In this document: positions 60,662 to 64,000 of the stretch, one piece after another
How the letters are laid out: each line of letters starts with the position of its first letter
How positions within the stretch are numbered: position 1 is the first letter of the stretch
From: Oreohelix idahoensis
Taxonomy: Eukaryota; Mollusca; Gastropoda; Stylommatophora; Oreohelicidae
Assembly (NCBI GenBank): GCA_024509875.1
Contig: JAMPIV010005035.1
Coordinates: 1 to 64,000, forward strand
Length of the DNA: 64,000 nucleotides
Direction of reading: 5' to 3'
Program-made: the position numbers and the translations under genes
The notes under the pieces: model-generated
Databases searched by the model: none
Told to the model about the DNA's origin: nothing
What the model saw: the letters and a program-made list of their open reading frames with translations, nothing else

Positions 60662-61201
60662 TCTGTCTTTACGCTTCATCTCCTTTCAGAACAAAAGTCT
60701 TCAAACAGATCACGCTAAGTCCTCCCGTCTGGTGCTGTCCTTTCAAGTGTATTTTTTTATCCGCCTGATGTCTGTCTCCAGTTCTCGTCTGCATTCGTTG
60801 ACGGGTTTCGTTCTATTTATTTTACATTAAGGATTACAGAAGAAATGATGCTTTGTAGTGCAATCAACTAGCTTCACCAGGGCGCATTCCACCCAGCACC
60901 AATGTCTCTTAAGTTAAGCAATTGTTATGCTACTTGTATACTGTCAGGTTACGTCCATCAGTTCCACCGTAGTAGTTCAGTCATGCTAATTTAATACTTT
61001 TGTTCGGGGCAAGAACTAATATTTGGTAGTCTGTTATTTCTTTGTTGTTGTGTTTGTTGCTCTCATTGTTTCAGAGCCACGCTACGGGAATGCCTGGTCA
61101 TAATGGGATGGAATTTGTTTGTTTTGTTGTCATTATTATTTCCAGTTCAGTGAAAGCCCCATCTGTCTCATGTGTCCTTTTTTAAAATTTATATCGCTGT
61201 C
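60662..61201. other. Unassigned sequence
   Basis: No feature recognised. Confidence 0.4.
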
Positions 61202-61211
61202 CATCTTTATC

Positions 61212-61709
61212 CGGGTCAGTGTGGCTCAGAGGAATGGGTTCGATCCCACCACATGAAAAATAGTTGATGGAAATTTTTTTTCAGAACATGTGGTTCCGAA
61301 TGATGTCATACTCCCCCCATCATCTCCTGAGTAGGGAGATCAGATGCCTAGCCTTCTTGGGAAAAGACAAAAGAAAAATTAAATAGGAGGTTCCCTGTGC
61401 AAGTTGCTCCCGTTAAAAAATCCCTGGGCTGTTGGAAATTGTAAAGAGCAAGCCATACAGTCTCTGCCCTGGCAAAATTAAAAGATAAGGAAATTTACCC
61501 ACCACAAAAATGATTATGGAATGTGTGGTTCCTGTATACACACACTGAGATCCTCGCCAGTGCTACGGGGTTCGTGCACTGTGCTGAGATCCTCCTCGTG
61601 TGATCTAAGGGAGGAGATCGGAGCACGTATGGAGTTGTCCGAGTGCAATGAAGATGGTCCTTAAGAAACCAAACCAAACCAAACCAAACCAAACCAAACC
61701 AAACCAAAT
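61212..61709 (+). repeat. SINE-1 copy with (AAACC)n tail
   Basis: Head near 61215-61245 with a B-box-like gggttcgatcccacc. The body covers gatgtcatactcc, gagtagggagatcaga, cacacactgagatcctcgcc and ctgagatcctcctcgtgtga. The tail is CCTTAAG followed by seven AAACC units. The flanks catctttatc (61202-61211) and catctttgtc (61710-61719) are a probable 10-bp target duplication with one mismatch. It contains an extra 100-bp central segment shared with 8880-8940 (ccctgggctgttggaaattgtaaag). Confidence 0.85.
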
Positions 61710-61740
61710 CATCTTTGTCATTTTGTGTTGCTACAAATAA

Positions 61741-62250
61741 AGGTGTATATATACAATAAAATATATATACAATAAAATATATATACAATAAAATATATAT
61801 TACAATAAAATATATATACAATAAAATATATATACAATAAAATATATATACAATAAAATAAATATACAATAAAATATATATACAATAAAATATATATACA
61901 ATAAAATGTATATACAATAAAATATATATACAATAAAATATATATATACAATAAAATATATATTACAATAAAATATATATACAATAAAATATATATACAA
62001 TAAAATATATATATACAATAAAATATATATTACAATAAAATATATATACAATAAAATATATATACAATAAAATATATATACAATAATATATATATACATT
62101 AAAATATATATACAATAAAATATATATACAATAAAATATATATACAATAAAATATATATACAATAAAATATATATACAATAAAATATATATACAATAAAA
62201 TATATATGCAATAAAATATATATACAATAAAATATATATTACAATAAAAC
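61741..62250. repeat. 16-bp AT minisatellite carrying AATAAA
   Basis: About 31 units of caataaaatatatata with occasional one- or two-base phase slips. Every unit contains AATAAA on the plus strand. The minus-strand frames (FIVYIYCI-like) are repeat artefacts. Confidence 0.95.
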
Positions 62251-62413
62251 TGTTACGTGTTCACTCCTATCCGAATAAGCTATTTGAAGCAGACGTCAAA
62301 ATAACGATGATTAACGGCCATTTTTTTACACAGAAAGTTGCGTCACATTAATATTACAGCCTAGCAAAAGATCCGTTCTTTTCAACATATAATTTCTTAG
62401 CAGGTAGAAGTTG

Positions 62414-63095
62414 GGGGTCGGAGTTGCTAGGAGGTATGATGGCGTCCGCCTCGAGTTCTAGAGTTACCGAGTTCGATTCCCAGTTGAGGGAATATAATTT
62501 ATAGAAATTATTTTTTTCAGAACCAGAGGTCATAATGATGTCATTCTTCCCCCTGGTCTCCTGGGTAGTGAGATCGGACGCCTAGCCTTCTCGGATAAGG
62601 GCGAAAAAATAGGAAAAAATTAGAAACCGACCCGCGACAAAAATATTTATAGAGTGTGTGATTCCTATATACACACATTGGGATTCTCGCCGGTGCTACG
62701 GAGTTCGTGAACAGTGCCGAGATCCTCCTTGTGTGATTTAACTCTTTAAGTCCCAAAAGCCGAGATATCGTACTTCCTTCCAGACCCATTTGACCCAATG
62801 AACGTTAAATCGGCTTTCATATCTTTTGCTCCTTTCTAGAGCTGTTTTCTAATTTTAACAACCCAAAACGTCATTTCTGACAGGAAGTACTTTCATTTTA
62901 AATACCTCGTATTTATGCAAATGAACATTAAAAAATGTTTTTTTCCCAAACAACAACAATAAAAAAGCACTGAGGTGGCCATTTTTGTTTGTGCCAAACC
63001 CAGCTTTTTGCTTGGGACTGAAAGAGTTAAGGGATGAGATCGAAGCACTGATACAGTAGTCAGTGTGCAATGAAGATAGTCCTTAAAGCCAAACC
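62414..63095 (+). repeat. SINE-1 copy interrupted by a MITE, 16-bp target duplication
   Basis: Flanks TAGCAGGTAGAA(G/A)TTG lie at 62398-62413 and 63096-63111. The head has B box gagttcgattcccag. The body is the fullest in the window and ends in ccttaaagccaaacc. The MITE lies at 62738-63030 between cttgtgtgat and gggatgagatcg, where other copies read gatctaaggga without interruption. Confidence 0.9.
62738..63030. mobile_element. TTAA-flanked MITE, copy 2, inside SINE-1
   Basis: The ends TTAACTCTTTAAGTCCCAA and, reversed, TTAACTCTTTCAGTCCCAAG are inverted repeats. The empty site is readable from other SINE-1 copies, so TTAA is duplicated from the target. 293 bp including both TTAA, non-coding. 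Same family as 31674-31970. piggyBac-like mobilisation is inferred from TTAA alone. Confidence 0.88.
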
Positions 63096-63111
63096 TAGCA
63101 GGTAGAAATTG

Positions 63112-63304
63112 TTGCTGTCTTGTAACGTCACGTGTTATTGGCCATTTTAGAATTTGTTTATATTATTACTATTTCTAGAAATAAAACAAAACAATTATTT
63201 GTCAGTTAAGAGTTATTGCTCTTTACTGTGCAAATGTTACGTTACACTATAGATAGTCTGGATATAAACATTGAAAAAATAGGAATGGTCTCTTTCATCA
63301 CCGT
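63112..63304. other. Short unassigned gap
   Basis: No feature recognised. Confidence 0.4.
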
Positions 63305-63305
63305 A

Positions 63306-63394
<89 letters not shown>
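63305..63394. repeat. (TA)n microsatellite
   Basis: About 90 bp of TA with a few A insertions, ending exactly where the Tc1-like element begins. Confidence 0.95.
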
Positions 63395-63395
<1 letters not shown>

Positions 63396-64000
63396 TGTTC
63401 AAAAAAAGAAACGCATAGCTATCCGAGGGCGTGTTTTTATGAGTTTGTAAGTAAAATTTGGTGCTAGGGTATATAAAAACCAGCCTTAAATGTTCTTTAC
63501 GGTGTCAAATGCACGTGTTGACCTGAATTGCGTTCGTTTTTGTAATCGTTACAACGCAGTGGGCAATAGTGTATATGACGCAATTTTTGACCACAGCTCA
63601 TGTTGAGCGCACGTGAAAGCAACAACATTTGGGGTGAACACTATTCACTGACTATGCAACTGAAACCCTATAAAAGGATAACGCTACACACAAAAAATTC
63701 AGTTAATTTTCAAGCAGACATTTATGCCGTCTCTATCGATAAATTTAAGGAACATTGCTATTGGCCGTTTGCACGCAGGCGAAAGTCAAAGTCAGGTTGC
63801 CAGGCATCTAAACGTGCATCAGAGTACCATCAGTCGACTTTGTCACCGGATTTGTACATCCATGCCCAGATGATGCGAGTCGCTGATCGATGCAAGAGGA
63901 GGCCAGACGCCATACTGACGGGAAAGCCCATACGCCAAAAACTCTCGTGACCCAGATGCAAAACAACTGTCAATTGATTGGTTGAACCCTAAGGAATTCT
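63395..64000 (+). mobile_element. Tc1-like transposon, 5' part (runs off the window)
   Basis: It begins ctgttcaaaaaaagaaacgc, a typical Tc1-type terminal sequence, right after TA. About 330 bp later an ORF with the Tc1 DNA-binding domain starts. The opposite inverted repeat would lie beyond 64000. Confidence 0.75.
63724..64000 (+). pseudogene. Tc1-like transposase N-terminus, frameshifted
   Basis: From ATG 63724 the frame reads MPSLSINLRNIAIGRLHAGE then SQVARHLNVHQSTISRLCHR, the first paired-type HTH of Tc1 transposases (QVARxLNVxxSTISRL). The frame meets TGA near 63870. The next segment, RVADRCKRRPDAI, corresponds to the following linker and GRPR-like hook (normally VADRPRSGRPR) in another frame. 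The GRPR AT-hook-like motif is altered. The catalytic DDE region is outside the window. At least one frameshift makes this copy inactive. Confidence 0.82.

Noticed and set aside
61495..62211. Minus-strand frames rich in I, Y, F and V that look like transmembrane proteins
   Set aside because: Produced by the 16-bp AT minisatellite.

Overview
This window reads as animal nuclear DNA made almost entirely of transposable elements and simple repeats. It contains no recognisable host gene, no bacterial-type gene arrangement, and no rRNA or CRISPR array. AT-rich introns-or-desert style sequence, tRNA-headed SINEs, several LINE families, mariner/Tc1 DNA transposons and very large Ty3/gypsy LTR elements suggest a marine invertebrate. 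A mollusc, perhaps a gastropod, is my best guess, from family resemblance only.

Layout. 1-2.6 kb: two ORF1 (gag-like) pieces of an I/Jockey-type LINE on the minus strand. 2.6-9.9 kb: fragments of LINE families (called LINE-A and LINE-C here) and of a tRNA-type SINE (SINE-1). 10.4-13.2 kb: a probable 2.76 kb solo LTR with a small LINE-B insertion inside it. 14.1-15.6, 19.4-24.0 and 29.4-31.1 kb: three copies of an unclassified dispersed repeat (R1). The middle copy is split by a 2.5 kb LINE-A insertion with a perfect 13-bp target duplication. 16.06-17.36 kb: a mariner element with perfect 40-bp inverted ends and a dead transposase. 28-28.8 and 32-32.8 kb: minisatellites, the second (39-bp unit) open on both strands. 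31.1-34.2 kb: SINE-2, a TTAA-flanked MITE and LINE RNase H/RT remnants.

38.9-57.4 kb is the centrepiece. Element 1 is an 18.5 kb locus holding a Ty3/gypsy-class retrotransposon with 1,587-bp LTRs. Its pol order is protease-integrase-reverse transcriptase-RNase H, the copia-like order known from Gmr1-type elements, and its Gag has a SCAN-like capsid region. Element 2 (46.4-55.6 kb, opposite strand) is inserted into the end of Element 1's RNase H with a 5-bp duplication (GTCAA). Element 2 has 2.6 kb LTRs, a primer-binding site, a polypurine tract and an intact protease-integrase reading frame, but no reverse transcriptase or RNase H at all.

57.4-64 kb: SINE-1 copies (one containing a second copy of the TTAA MITE), microsatellites, a 16-bp AT minisatellite and the 5' end of a Tc1-like transposon inserted at a TA in a (TA)n tract.

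How the parts work together: nothing here forms an operon-like pathway. The relationships are those of parasites and hosts. Element 2 would need reverse transcriptase in trans, plausibly from an Element 1-like relative. SINEs and the MITE would need LINE and transposase partners. The nested insertions give a relative order: Element 2 is younger than Element 1, LINE-A is younger than R1, LINE-B is younger than the solo LTR, and the MITE is younger than its SINE-1 host.
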